Shown piece after piece: positions 44,690 through 55,629 of a DNA stretch of 64,000 bases. The notes below the pieces were generated by a model. The model worked only from the letters and a program-made list of their open reading frames with translations. It was not told the origin of the DNA and made no database searches. The translations under genes and the position numbers were made by a program. Within the stretch, counting starts at the first letter, position 1. Every line of letters begins with the position of its first letter. Source of the DNA: Dendrobium chrysotoxum. Lineage: Eukaryota; Streptophyta; Magnoliopsida; Asparagales; Orchidaceae. The stretch spans positions 91,853,663 through 91,917,662 of the forward strand of contig CM034313.1 in NCBI GenBank assembly GCA_019925795.1, in the 5' to 3' direction.

Positions 44690-45065
44690 TTAAATGCAAG
44701 GTTTTTAAAAATTTTGGTGTTTTTCTTTGATGAAAAAGAAAAGGCAACGTAAAATTTTGATCAATCCTATAATTTATTTTTGAAATATTCCAAACTCGCC
44801 CATGCTTTGCCAAATTCTAAATACATGCTGCAAGCTTATTTTGTTATTTCCAATGACCGGTGGCTAACAATTATCACCATCTTTACACTTTATACAATAT
44901 TCATTTTTCTTCAAACTAAATAAAAAAATATAATCACAATATTTGTTTTGCACTCATCTAAATAATTTCAAACACTTCAAATAAATTGCTTTCATTAGGC
45001 AATGCATTGTATTTTACTATGCATTCTTTTTTCTGCAAAACAAACAACTCATTAAAATATCACTC
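44690..45065. repeat. Diverged second copy of the 44275 MITE
   Basis: The blocks TTTTGGTGTTT, CAAACTCGCCC, TTTACACTTTATACAATATTC and ATTTGTTTTGCACTCATC follow the same order as in 44275-44681, ending in TGCAAAACAAAC. Confidence 0.5.
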
Positions 45066-45132
45066 TTTTTTTTTCTTTTTTAATTACTAGTTTGGAATGA
45101 ATCCCCCTCACTTAAATCAAAATTAACTTTAA

Positions 45133-45208
45133 GGCTTCGTTTGGGACAACTTTTTTACTGCTTCTTAAAACGGCTTTCGAGTACAAAAAAGCAATCCCAA
45201 ACAAAGCC
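45133..45208. mobile_element. Tourist-like MITE, short form
   Basis: 76 bp, GGCTTCGTTTGGGACAA to AATCCCAAACAAAGCC, TAA on both sides (45130-45132, 45209-45211). An internal deletion removed most of the right arm. Confidence 0.8.
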
Positions 45209-45760
45209 TAAGTTGCCAACAAAATTGCTGGCTGCACAGTACTTTCTTTTGACCTTCCATACAACTCATGATTTAAGTGAATTACAAGATAAAACTATGA
45301 TAGAATATTCAGATATAAAATATATCATAATAAATATTTAAATTTAAATTTAAATCAGTAAACTTTCGAAGGTAATATATAATATCAATTTAAAAAAATA
45401 TATAAAAATATAAAATTTATCATAATATATTTTGTATCACATCTTCGAACAAAGTTTCCCCATCAATTATTTTCATCGACACCAATTTATTACCAAATAA
45501 ATAAGCTGTCCTCAACAACCAATTCATTACTCAATAAATACAAATTAAAGACTGTTTGAGATAGCTTTACGTCTCCTTTGATTTTTCTGATAATAATCAT
45601 AATTTTATTTAGCTATTATTTTCATGCTTTTTTCTTATTGCTTCTCAAATATTTTTGATAGAAAGTTATTTTCTTCAACCATATTAGTGAAGTTATTTTG
45701 TTCATAATAATTTCACAACCAACTTTATAAAATATTGCAAATGACCCAAATAGACCCTTT

Positions 45761-45938
45761 GACTCCGTTTGGAATAGCATTCTCATTGCTTTGCTTTTCA
45801 TACCAATTTTTGCTTGGTCTTTCTTTTTGTTGCTTAAAAAAAATGTATTGAGAAGTTGTTTTTTACAATAGCTTTAAAAGTTATTTTTTCTTCAGCAACT
45901 TTATAAAGCAGTAAGAAAATTACCCCAAATAAAGTCTA
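45761..45938. repeat. Diverged Tourist-like MITE
   Basis: GACTCCGTTTGGAATAGC to CCCCAAATAAAGTC with poorly matched arms. Confidence 0.45.
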
Positions 45939-48609
45939 AACATGAAAGACCAACCTTGGCTTGGTATGTTTGATGTATATATTGAAATAAAAAAAATATA
46001 TTTCCATCATAAGGATGGCTTTTATGTTCATCTTGTGTAATTATGAACATAAATGAACTGTATTTTTAATAAAGGATATATTATTAAAGATATAAAAATA
46101 CCAAATGTGACAGTTTTTTTATTTATATTTGAGTCAATTCGGCTTGTGAACTCGTGAAGATTCAGCTTGATGAATAGCTCGTGAGTTAAATTTTATCATT
46201 TATCGAGTCAAGTTTAAACTAACCTCGATTCTACATGTTAGCTCATAAGCTGACTTAGTTAAATATTTTAATATAAAACACACATAAAATATATTAAATT
46301 TAAGAGCATAATAAGAAAATTATTAAATATATTTAAAAATAATTTCTAACTTATTTATATCAAATGATGTATTATAATTTCTCCAACATTTGTTTACCAT
46401 TTTATCACAATTTATGTTTGAATCAGAATCACGGTCTATTTTTCTATAATAAATGAGCCGATGATATAAATGATTTAAAATGAATTACTTTTATCTTTTA
46501 TTAAGTGTAATTAATTAATGTAATTACATATAGTTAATGAATAATTAATTAAGCTAATTAAAAATTCTGTTTTTTAGAATATTACTTTGAAGAAGCATTG
46601 GCAGGGCTAAGATTCTGTGTCCTAATTCTCATTACTGACAAAATTTTGGGTATATCAGCTGAATCGGGTTCCTCACAAATTAATAAAAGAATCACGATTA
46701 AGGTTGCCCCGTAAATATAGAGCTCTTAGGAATTTGATGCCGCAATCCAACCATATCAGTATAAGTCATATCGTGTTGAGTTATGACATGCAAACTCCAA
46801 GATCTAGTTTTGAAAAGTTTCATATTTTCTTCCAATATTTATTTATTTTTATAAACTACAGACTATAGGGCTACTGAACATCCACATACTGAAAATATAC
46901 TCATCTACAAGATTTCTTTTATTTTATCAAAATATAAACAATACAATACATGACAACAAACAAAAGCTACATACCTGAATAATGAACTAGTAATGCCTAT
47001 ATAAAAATCAAAAGAAAAATACATATAAACTCAGATCTGATCTTGAACTGCTAATCAATAGTCTCCTTCTCTTACCCAGATCTTGAAAATCAAAAGCAAA
47101 ATTACAGTGAGTTACAACAACTCAGTAGGCCACACAATCCGATATAAATTTTTAATTTCTTTATTAACATTTTTACTGAACATTTAAAAGCAATTAAATG
47201 CAATTTAATAGATCACTGTATTGAGAAATATAATAAGAGTATAACAGTTATTTAATTATTTAAATAATATTATTGAACAGATAAATAAATTATAATTCAA
47301 GTCATAGAGTAGTTCATAACATATTTTTCAGACCCAACTAGAAGCTTAAAGGATTATGACCCATTTTAACTCTCTTTTGTACTTATATCATCAGAATATG
47401 ACTTAGAGCCATCAAAATATGACCGTAGGCATCAGAATATTCTCTAACATAGACAGAATCTCAAAAGAATATGATCTCTTATCTCTTCCAGTAGATATAA
47501 TTTAATCACATATGCCCATTTTTCATCATATTATAACAGTCAAAGCGTGATTGGGCATATGTCAGAATTGCACAGATTTCTCTAACAGTAGCTAATGGAA
47601 AACCCTAGTAAGAAAAAAATGCACAATTTTAATAAATAACCAAATTATCAAGAATTGTGCAAAATAATATTTTAAGACTTTTTATTGTACTAAAAAATAT
47701 TTTTCAGAGTTCAGATAATTTTCTATTTAATAAAAATCCCACAAATTTCAAAACTCCAGTTATAAAATTTTTCAGAAAATATTCAAAATGTGCATAATCT
47801 TAATCTCTATAGCATATAAAAGTTAAGCTATGAAAGTTTTACCTATGCAAAATTATTCGCATTTTTCGATAATAGAAATATAAATTTAATCAAAAAATTA
47901 GATAAAAACTTCATATTTTTGAAAATCGAGATAGACATAATATGACCTACCTTAAGACGAACAAATTTTTCAACGAGGCTGACGGACAAAAATGGCTCAA
48001 AGTCGCCTAAAACTGAGCCTTTTCTTTCTCTCTCCTCTCTTTTTCTCAGATTTTCTTTTTTTTTTTTATTATTCTCTATGGCTTCTTTATTTGAGCAAAA
48101 TAGAAATGGCATGAAAAAATGGCTTTTAATAATAAGTCATTATTTCTTTCAGTTATCTACTTATTTATTTTTATAATAAAGTATTCAAATATTATAGTAA
48201 TTATTCAACTTTTAATTTTAAATCCTTTTATGCTTTTAAATTTGATGATACAAAAATTATAGAAAAAATGCATAAATTAGCTAAACATGTTTAAAAGACT
48301 CTGATGAAATCAGTTTGTAAAACGGACACCTAACAATCTCAAAATTCCTATTTGTCTGACAAGTGTCAAATTCTTAAAGAATTTCAACTAAGCCAAAAAA
48401 TTTTGAAAAAATTAGTGAAACTAAAGCATAATAATATCTATGCTATGGCGAAGACGGTTTGTGGTTTGGACTTATAATGACTCCTAAATTGAATAACTCA
48501 AGTTTGGATCAATCTAACTAGCTGGATGATTCACTTACCCCGAATTAGGGGGGGCCTGATGATTTTAGGGTTTTCCATTAGCTACTGTTAGTAAATCTAA
48601 GAAGAAATA
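45939..48609. other. Long non-coding stretch bounded by a 26-bp inverted repeat
   Basis: 46100-46290 is a hAT-like scrap (CGGCTTGTGAACTCG, AGCTCATAAGCTGAC). 46850-48500 is AT-rich, with no coding domain; phrases such as ACAACTCAGTAGGCC and AACGGACACCTAAC remind me of plant LTR-retrotransposon interiors on the minus strand, but I cannot delimit one. A perfect 26-bp inverted repeat lies at 47582-47607 and 48566-48591. Confidence 0.4.
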
Positions 48610-49034
48610 ATCCTTTTGGTTGACCCCCTCTCTTTTGATGTTGTGCGCTTCAATCGTGTGGATTTTGTTGGTGTTCTGGATGATAATGAGGCAGCTCTCT
48701 GTTCACCACCTTGTAAACCTTAGCTTGTTGGCAACCTTGGTGGTCATGCTTTTGTGCTCGACGGTTGCTTGTGTGGCTTGTGAGATGATGCTTGTGTTTT
48801 GTAGGTTGTTGTCACTATTGGATGGCCCTTGCCTTGCTGCGGGGTGGTTGCAGGGAGCCTCTTGCCATTTATTGAGTTCGGTGATTGGCTCTTTTGCATT
48901 CTTCATTGGTTGTCCATTCGTTGGAGAATGTTTTCCCTTTTCTTTTACTGATGTATTTTTGGTTGTTTGTTTTTGGGCCCTAGCTGTAATTGCCTTTTAT
49001 TGAATGGAAGTGAATATATTAGTTAAAAAAAAAA
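48610..49034 (+). mobile_element. LINE 3' end with poly(A)
   Basis: A G/T-rich 3' UTR ending GCCTTTTATTGAATGGAAG, then a TGAATATATTAGTT stretch and ten A's. This is the usual shape of a 5'-truncated plant L1 insertion. The open frame at 48620-49003 has no domain and is hydrophobic only because of the G/T bias. Confidence 0.65.
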
Positions 49035-49191
49035 GTTTTCAATTGCGCTTTGGGCCATTCATGTGTTAGGATGGTATTGGATCATTTTTAGTGTTGTTAG
49101 ATTCATCTCATTGAGACGTTCAGTTTGACTATAAGTTTATTAAAATCACGATTCAAATGATCCAGAATTTAATTTTAGAACTTTTTATTTA

Positions 49192-50412
49192 ATGTGTCAT
49201 ACTTTAAAACTATGGGAACGAGTTATGGAGCATAGGTTACGGCGTGATACTAATGTTTCTCAAAATCAATTTGGATTTATGCCGGGTAGGTCTACTATGG
49301 AAGCCATACATTTATTAAGAGGTTTGATGGAGAAATATAGAGAGAATAAGGAGGATTTACATATGATATTTATTGATTTAGAAAAAGCATATGATAAAGT
49401 TCCAAGAGAAGTGCTATGGAGAGTTCTTGAAAAGAAAGAAGTTAATAACGCTTATATTCAAATCATTAAAGATATGTATGCAGGAGCTATTACTTGTGTT
49501 CAAACACAAGGTGGTTTGACCAAGTATTTTCCTATTTCGGTTGGATTACACCAAGGATCAGCCTTAAGCCCATATCTTTTTGCTTTAGTCATCGATGTTC
49601 TCACTAGACATTTGCAAGAGGATGTACCTTGGTGTATGCTTTTTGTTGATGATATTCTTCTTGTTGATAAGACTAGAGAGGGAGTTGAAGGTAAACTAGA
49701 ATTGTGGAGGTCAACCTTAGAGTCTAAAGGTTTTCGCTTGAGTAGATCTAAAACGGAATATATGGAGTGTAATTTTAGTAATAATAGACCTAGTGAGGGC
49801 ATTGTGACTTTGGCCGATCAAGTCATTAATAAGAGTACACGTTTTAGATATCTTGGATCTATTGTTCAGAGTGATGGTGATATAAATGGGGATATTATCA
49901 GCAGAATCCAAGTTGGATGGTTGAAGTGGAGGAATGCATCGGGCTTATTGTGTGATAGAAAAGTACCCCTCAAACTTAAGGGAAAATTCTATAAGATGGT
50001 GGTGAGATCTGCAATGCTTTATGGTGCTGAATGTTGGCCATTAAAAGAGAAGCATAATTCTAAGTTAAGTGTTGCAGAGATGAGGATGCTCAGGTGGATG
50101 AGTGGCTTTACCCTTAGAGATAGGATACGAAATGAGCATATTCGTGAAAAGGTTGGAGTAGCTCCAGTGGAAGATAAGATTAGAGAGAGTCGCCTTAGAT
50201 GGTTTGGTCACGTAAAACGGCGGCCTCCCGATGACCCGATTAGGAAAGTAGAGGTCTTAGATTTGACTTATGTTAAGAAAGGTAGAGGTAGACCTAAAAA
50301 GACTTGGTTAGAAAATATTAGAAATGATCTTTCTTTATTAGATTTAAACGAGAATTTGACTTTTAATAGGACACAATGGAGAAAAAGGATTCATGTAGCC
50401 GACCCCACGTAG
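49192..50412 (+). CDS. RTE-type LINE reverse transcriptase, C-terminal 406 residues
   Basis: One uninterrupted frame. Reverse transcriptase motifs in order: NQFGFMPGRSTMEAIHLLRG (25-44), FIDLEKAYDKV with Asp62 (60-70), GLHQGSALSPYLFALVIDVL (118-137), FVDDILL with Asp153/154 (151-157), SKGFRLSRSKTEYM, then the thumb and C-terminal region ending GRGRPKKTWLENIRNDL and HVADPT. The N-terminal endonuclease is absent through 5' truncation. The first base of the ATG is the last base of the target duplication, so the start is accidental and the natural protein began further upstream. Such a truncated copy normally has no promoter, so it is probably silent. The decayed copy at 27112-27545 is a relative. 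Confidence 0.9.
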   Translation: MCHTLKLWERVMEHRLRRDTNVSQNQFGFMPGRSTMEAIHLLRGLMEKYRENKEDLHMIFIDLEKAYDKVPREVLWRVLEKKEVNNAYIQIIKDMYAGAITCVQTQGGLTKYFPISVGLHQGSALSPYLFALVIDVLTRHLQEDVPWCMLFVDDILLVDKTREGVEGKLELWRSTLESKGFRLSRSKTEYMECNFSNNRPSEGIVTLADQVINKSTRFRYLGSIVQSDGDINGDIISRIQVGWLKWRNASGLLCDRKVPLKLKGKFYKMVVRSAMLYGAECWPLKEKHNSKLSVAEMRMLRWMSGFTLRDRIRNEHIREKVGVAPVEDKIRESRLRWFGHVKRRPPDDPIRKVEVLDLTYVKKGRGRPKKTWLENIRNDLSLLDLNENLTFNRTQWRKRIHVADPT

Positions 50413-50451
50413 TGGGATAAAGACTTGATGTTGTTGTTGTTGTTGTTGTTG
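49193..50451 (+). mobile_element. 5'-truncated RTE-type LINE insertion
   Basis: It begins inside the reverse transcriptase region and ends with a stop codon, CCCCACGTAGTGGGATAAAG and a (GTT)n tail, the hallmark 3' end of plant RTE elements. TTATTTAA flanks both sides (49185-49192 and 50452-50459), an 8-bp target duplication. The open coding region shows the insertion is recent. Confidence 0.88.
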
Positions 50452-50459
50452 TTATTTAA

Positions 50460-51599
50460 ATATGTATTGAGATTTGTGTCTGATCAAAATGATTTTTGAT
50501 AACATATCCATCATAATCATGTTTTATTCAAGAAATCATCTATATCAAACATTAATTAACGAATGATTAGTGTCTAAAGACTAAAATATTATAAAATTTG
50601 ACTAAAATAACGCCACCACTTTCAAGCTTTACAAAAATAATAATAAAATCATATCTTTTTCTCTGACGGCTAGTGAAAGTGATTAAATAAATTTGCTTGT
50701 AATGTAAATAGTTTTCGTTCAAAATTAGATGAGTTTAATTTATTTCAAAAATGAACAAAAATATTTTACACTATATTTATTTTAGTTTGTATTATTTTTA
50801 ATCCAACTAAATATTAATATATTTAAAATCTCAACCTTTAAAATACTTTACGCTCATTATGCTGTACTTTCACCTAAACAACCTATTAAGCAATTACTAT
50901 CGCTTGTTCTGTGAGTACTCGCTATTAATACAGCTCCCAAAATTGTCAAAGCTTTCTTTCTCTGTCATGATCCAGTGCATGTAATTGTCATCACCGCCAC
51001 GAACATGTCCGGTGCACGTTATCTTACGATGAACCTCAGGCAAGGTGTAGACGAGGACAGACAGAGCTCTAACAATTATGATACCTATATTAATACTCAA
51101 CGGTGCTTAGTACTTCAGCTGAAAATTCATTATGAACTACAAAATATCAAAATAAAATGCAATATATAACTATTAAAAATATTATAATTCAGTATTTGCT
51201 TAAAAATAAAAATAAGCATAAATAGAAATTTTGACTTTATATGCCATTGCAAGCTTTGATCGACGCATAGATCATATACATAGAGACCACAGAAAATATC
51301 CCAGAGTATCATAATTTTTTCTAGAACTAGAACATGTTACGGATGGACATCGAGGTCGCCAACTTCGGGTTGACCAGATAATACATCACTACCTACCTAA
51401 TTGCCTTAAGGTACATAAATGTGCCTTCCGAGCAGCCAATTAGTAAAAATTAGATAAATATGTCCGAAATTCAATCTTTATGTGCTAGCCCATAGCCTGC
51501 AGTGGTCGGGAAGCAACGACTCGTCGACTCGACGAGACAGCTGAAGTGGACGGAATGGCTAGAAGAGAAGGCTAAGCCTGACTGCGGTATCCCGTAGCG
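50460..51599. other. Intergenic AT-rich DNA
   Basis: No gene is supported. Short frames at 50897-51312 are without domains. 51480-51600 has more GC and may be part of the following hAT-like fragment. Confidence 0.45.
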
Positions 51600-51849
51600 T
51601 CATAGCCTGCACATGACGACTGGCATGATGCGACAGTCGCGAGTCGTGACGAGATGTGGACGCGGCACGCGGTCAAGTAACCAGGTCAATTCGGGTCGAC
51701 CAGCAGGTTTTCGAGTCAACTTTAACCCGACCCGTTTTTCAAATGGGTTAGAAATCCGAACCCGGACCCAACCCGTTTCACAAACGGGTTGACCCGAACC
51801 CAAATTTTTTGGGTTAGGTCTGGGTCGTGTCAATTTTTGGCACCCCTAG
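51600..51849. mobile_element. hAT-like element right half (CGGGTTGACCC type)
   Basis: ACCCGACCCGTTTTTCAAA, AACGGGTTGACCCGAACCC and the terminus TTTTTGGCACCCCTA correspond to the right parts of 33347-33903 and 42320-43032. The left terminus is not found. Confidence 0.55.
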
Positions 51850-53802
51850 TCTGTCTCTCTCTTGAGCTCGTTGATTATCCACTAATCCTAATTAAGATCA
51901 AACTAATGGCATTTTTATTATTTAAATCTGAATATAGGTCTTAAATATTGTTTGATTTGGGCCTTGGTATAGCAAAATGAAATATATTTAAAATAATATG
52001 AAATTCATCTAATCAAATATATATCTCAATGAAATATTTGATCAAAAATATTTTGGAATAAAATTCGAGGTCATTATTTTTTAGGATTTTTGCAATTGAA
52101 TTGAGTATCGATAATGCAAACTTAATGACATCAAAGTGGTCTGATTCGATTTGACTCCAAATGAGTCTGAATCAAGCACTTGCAGCATGATTGAAAACTT
52201 AGATCAAATGGCTTGTATAACAAACTTGAAATGGCTCACAATCATAGCAAATTATCAAATGGCATACATCCGACAATGTTTAATAAACAGTGTTAGAAGT
52301 CGGGCCATTATGGGTCGTCCACTTTATAGTTCTTCTGATAGGAGAGGAGACCAAGTGATCGAGAGGACGAATGTTATATATTAGTTGTTTATATTCATCA
52401 AATGTTAGTCTTGGACAAATGTTGATTAACAATTGACGACAAACATAAAATAATAGGCAATGATGGGAATCAACATCCTTTGACGATCAACATCAAAGAC
52501 AAATAATGATAGGCTGTATATATATGGTAGATGACTAGCGTGAAGCGAAAACAATCATTGAGATCAAATAAAAGTTTGCTTCATTGGAAAGAGAAGATGA
52601 GTATTGGCATCGGGAGAATGTCACGAGACCAACAATGATGAACAGGGCTTTGGAATTCTCTGTAACTCTCATTTTTCTTGTTATTGTTGAAAATTCTCCT
52701 TGAATGTGTAGAAATTTGTCCTATTTATAGATTTCATTAGAGGATATTTGATCATATATATCATAATCTTAGATGCTCTATCGGATGATTCAAGTCATTA
52801 ATAATATGTTAATTAAACAGTTGATAACATGAATAAAAGCATAATTGAATTTGAGAGTGTAATAATAAAAATGTAAAAGATGATTCAAGAGGTAAAAATA
52901 GAAAAAAATTGAAAATCTCCCAATAAAAAAATCAAAATGATGGAATTTCATTCATTCTTTTTTTTTTTTTTTGCTCAATGAGATGCTAGAAAAAGATTTA
53001 GTGGTGTAACTGAGTCAAGCCGACTTACGCTTAGCTCGATAGATGACTCATCAACCTAGCTCAAGGAGCTAATGAATTAAACTTAGAGCCAAATCCGACT
53101 CGACCAGTTAGCTCATAAGCCGACTAATTTAAGAAAATAATTGAAAATGCGCTTAAAACATATTAAACTCAAGAGTTAAAATACTAAGCTATTAAAATTA
53201 TTAAAAAATTATATCTTACTTCCTTATATCAAATTATTTTATATTTTTTATCATTTTATCACAAAAACTATTTGAATAAAATTTATTTTCTCTTTTTTGT
53301 ACTAAATAAATTAGATCGTCAGGCAACTAGAGCTCTAGCTCACGGACCTAATGCCACATGCTAGGTTCGCTAATGATTAGGTGATTATATTAAGATTAAT
53401 ATCAATTTTTAGAGTAATTAATTACAAGTCGGCACGGCGTCCAACAGCTGACTGTCGGCTGTTTCACATATGCAAGTAATCAAGGCGCTATAAGCCTGAT
53501 CTTAAATAGGATTAATAGATAATCAATGAGCTTAAGAGAGACAGATCATGATTATTGTCGAAAAAGCTGAAATGAGCTCTGCTCATCAAATAATTGCGAA
53601 CATAGCATAATTTAAGTATCATATTAAAGCGTAAACAACAGAAAATTAAGCTTAATTACTTTCCTAAACATCAAAACTGAAACATAAAAGAAATTAATCA
53701 GAGATCGATCGAGCGAAATTATCTAATTAAGATCGACTTTGCACTGCATCTTCCCCAACTTCTTAAACAGTAATTAAGGGCTTAACTAATCATTAAGCCT
53801 AA
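51850..53802. other. Intergenic DNA with repeat scraps
   Basis: 52380-52540 resembles the dispersed repeat near 23340. 52640-52760 has a minus-strand TATA-like CTATAAATAGG after a T/C-rich leader and may be an LTR remnant. 52990-53330 is a hAT-like fragment (GGTGTAACTGAGTCAAGCC). No gene. Confidence 0.35.
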
Positions 53803-54639
53803 TTAGCAGCGTTTGACAGGACGAACGAAGAACCTCATGAGGCCAGTGGAGCAATGGAAGCCTTGTTTCTCCCCACAGACGAAGTAATAAGTCTTCCTCT
53901 TACTGAGCACGAACTCAAATCCTTCTCCTCCTCCTTGAATCACATTCGCAACCAGCTGCGCCCTCTTCAAATCACAGGCAATAAATTTTGGCAAATCTTT
54001 CACTAAATATACACTGTGAGCGTGCGTTGTGCTGTTTGGAGGATCATATTTGAACACTGCACCGTGAAAAATCTATAAGTAGAATTTCTTTTTCCTTCAA
54101 ATCATGAGCAAAATTACACTGAAAGATGAAATATATACGGTCTTTCCAGCTTTATATTACAGAGAGAATGCATCTTGATTCAAAATTATGACGTTCAGAT
54201 CACAATATGCCCACAAAATCCTCTCAAATGCGGTGATTTAGATCAAATTTTCATGTAAAAGTGAGTGAAAATGAAATTATGCTTTTCAACCTACAAGCAA
54301 TTACTTGGAAGTTCAGATTGACTACTTCATGTTTTCCAAAGTTTTTTAAGAACAAAAGTACAAAACTACTTCATTTGCAATTCAAATCTGCTTAAGCAAG
54401 CATGATGATGAAGCAAGCATGATGATGATGATGATGATGGGCTTACCAAGGGTGTCATTGACATGGAATGGTGCAGTTTTGAGAGCCCAATCAGTGTAGT
54501 TGAAGCCAAACGTCCAGTTCACAGGTCCTCCAACATTAATCTTAGCAGCAAAAACTGTTCTGGAAACATTGCAAGAAAAGAGAAGCAGAAAGAAAGTTCC
54601 AACCAATGAAAAACCAGCTCCCTGAAGCTTTCCTGCCAT
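53803..54639 (-). CDS. Phytocyanin / plantacyanin-like blue copper protein
   Basis: Exons 54639-54447 and 54056-53803 on the minus strand; the GT-AG intron of 390 bp splits the codon of Val65, giving 148 residues. Residues 1-32 form a signal peptide (hydrophobic 10-22, likely cut after FAA), so the protein is secreted. The rest is one plastocyanin-like domain: INVGGPVNWTF, HVNDTLVFKYDPP, THAHSVYLV, an FEFVLSKRKTYYF strand and CGEKQGFHCSTGLM. Expected copper ligands would be His78 (or His76), Cys125, His132 and Met138, with Cys92-Cys133 as disulfide. The spacing Cys-x6-His and His-x5-Met is wider than the usual Cys-x4-His and His-x4-Met, so copper binding may be altered. Without the intron spliced, the frame would end soon after DTLG. 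No GPI or Pro-rich tail follows, which favours plantacyanin over uclacyanin or ENODL types. Confidence 0.93.
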
Positions 54640-54701
54640 TGATGAGCTTAGCTTATTATATGCTGTTTGTTGAGATACCGATAGGAGGGCAAACGACTGG
54701 G

Positions 54702-54711
54702 CCTTTTATAG
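54702..54711 (-). promoter_or_regulatory. Probable TATA box of the phytocyanin gene
   Basis: CTATAAAAGG on the minus strand, 63-72 bp before the start codon, implying a short leader. Confidence 0.65.
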
Positions 54712-54719
54712 TTGCGATT

Positions 54720-55626
54720 GAAGAAATTTTGGTATAGAACCTAAGAATAATTGTAATAGAATTGCTAGTGGGAATGCTATGTGTAGCAAAGTAGTCCAAG
54801 CTAGATTTAGTGGGAATCTCTTTTTCTAAGCAGTTCATAGGTGGTTTAGTAATGGTACTGATAATTAAGTCATAGCAGTAGGTGAAAACCACTAGAAATC
54901 TATAAAAATCAACCCACACTAAGAGTTTTTTAACTATATTTATTTTTTAACCTGCCTGCTTGCTTTTAGAAAATATGAAAAAATGTCTCGTTGTATCAAC
55001 CTGGAATTAATTATTTGTGGTGTTCATTGTACTCACTAATCGTTGTCACACAACAGTAATCTCCATAACTTTTTGTGAAGAAATTCCAAAAAAAAAAACT
55101 TTTTTCTTTCAATAGATTGACTTATTATTAGTGAGTGGTGGGGAAAGGGTAGAAATTGACTAATGGAGTGTTCACAATATTAAATTTTCTCATAAGAATT
55201 TAAATGAGTGATTCAACCCTTACATCATATCTGATCTCATTATAAGAATTATCTGAAGAAATGCGCATAAATGAAAGTTTTTTTTTTTTCATTTGTGAAC
55301 ATCACATCATTTTTCAGCCAACTTTCTGCTCTGAATTGTCAATAATTTTTTACTGAATTAGCTTAAGCATTTATTGGATCACCTGTATATTCTGATACAG
55401 AATTGATTAAATTTATTGTGCAGCTGGTTTGCATTGAAGTGCTGAAGGTGATCAAAGTTATATTAGATTCAACCAGTTGAAATTACCAGCAGCTTTATAT
55501 TTTGTCCAATCATATACTTATTATGCACAGGTTTAAATCCATTCAATCAAATATTTGTCAGCATTATGCACAACATATTCAGCATTCATTCTATCTATCA
55601 CTAAATTTAAGTGATCCAATCTGATT
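54720..55626. other. Upstream region of the phytocyanin gene
   Basis: AT-rich with no element ends or genes I can support. Confidence 0.45.
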
Positions 55627-55629
55627 TTA

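Noticed and set aside
48620..49003. 127-codon hydrophobic frame resembling a membrane protein
   Set aside because: It coincides with a G/T-biased LINE 3' UTR ending in poly(A); the hydrophobicity follows from T-rich codons.
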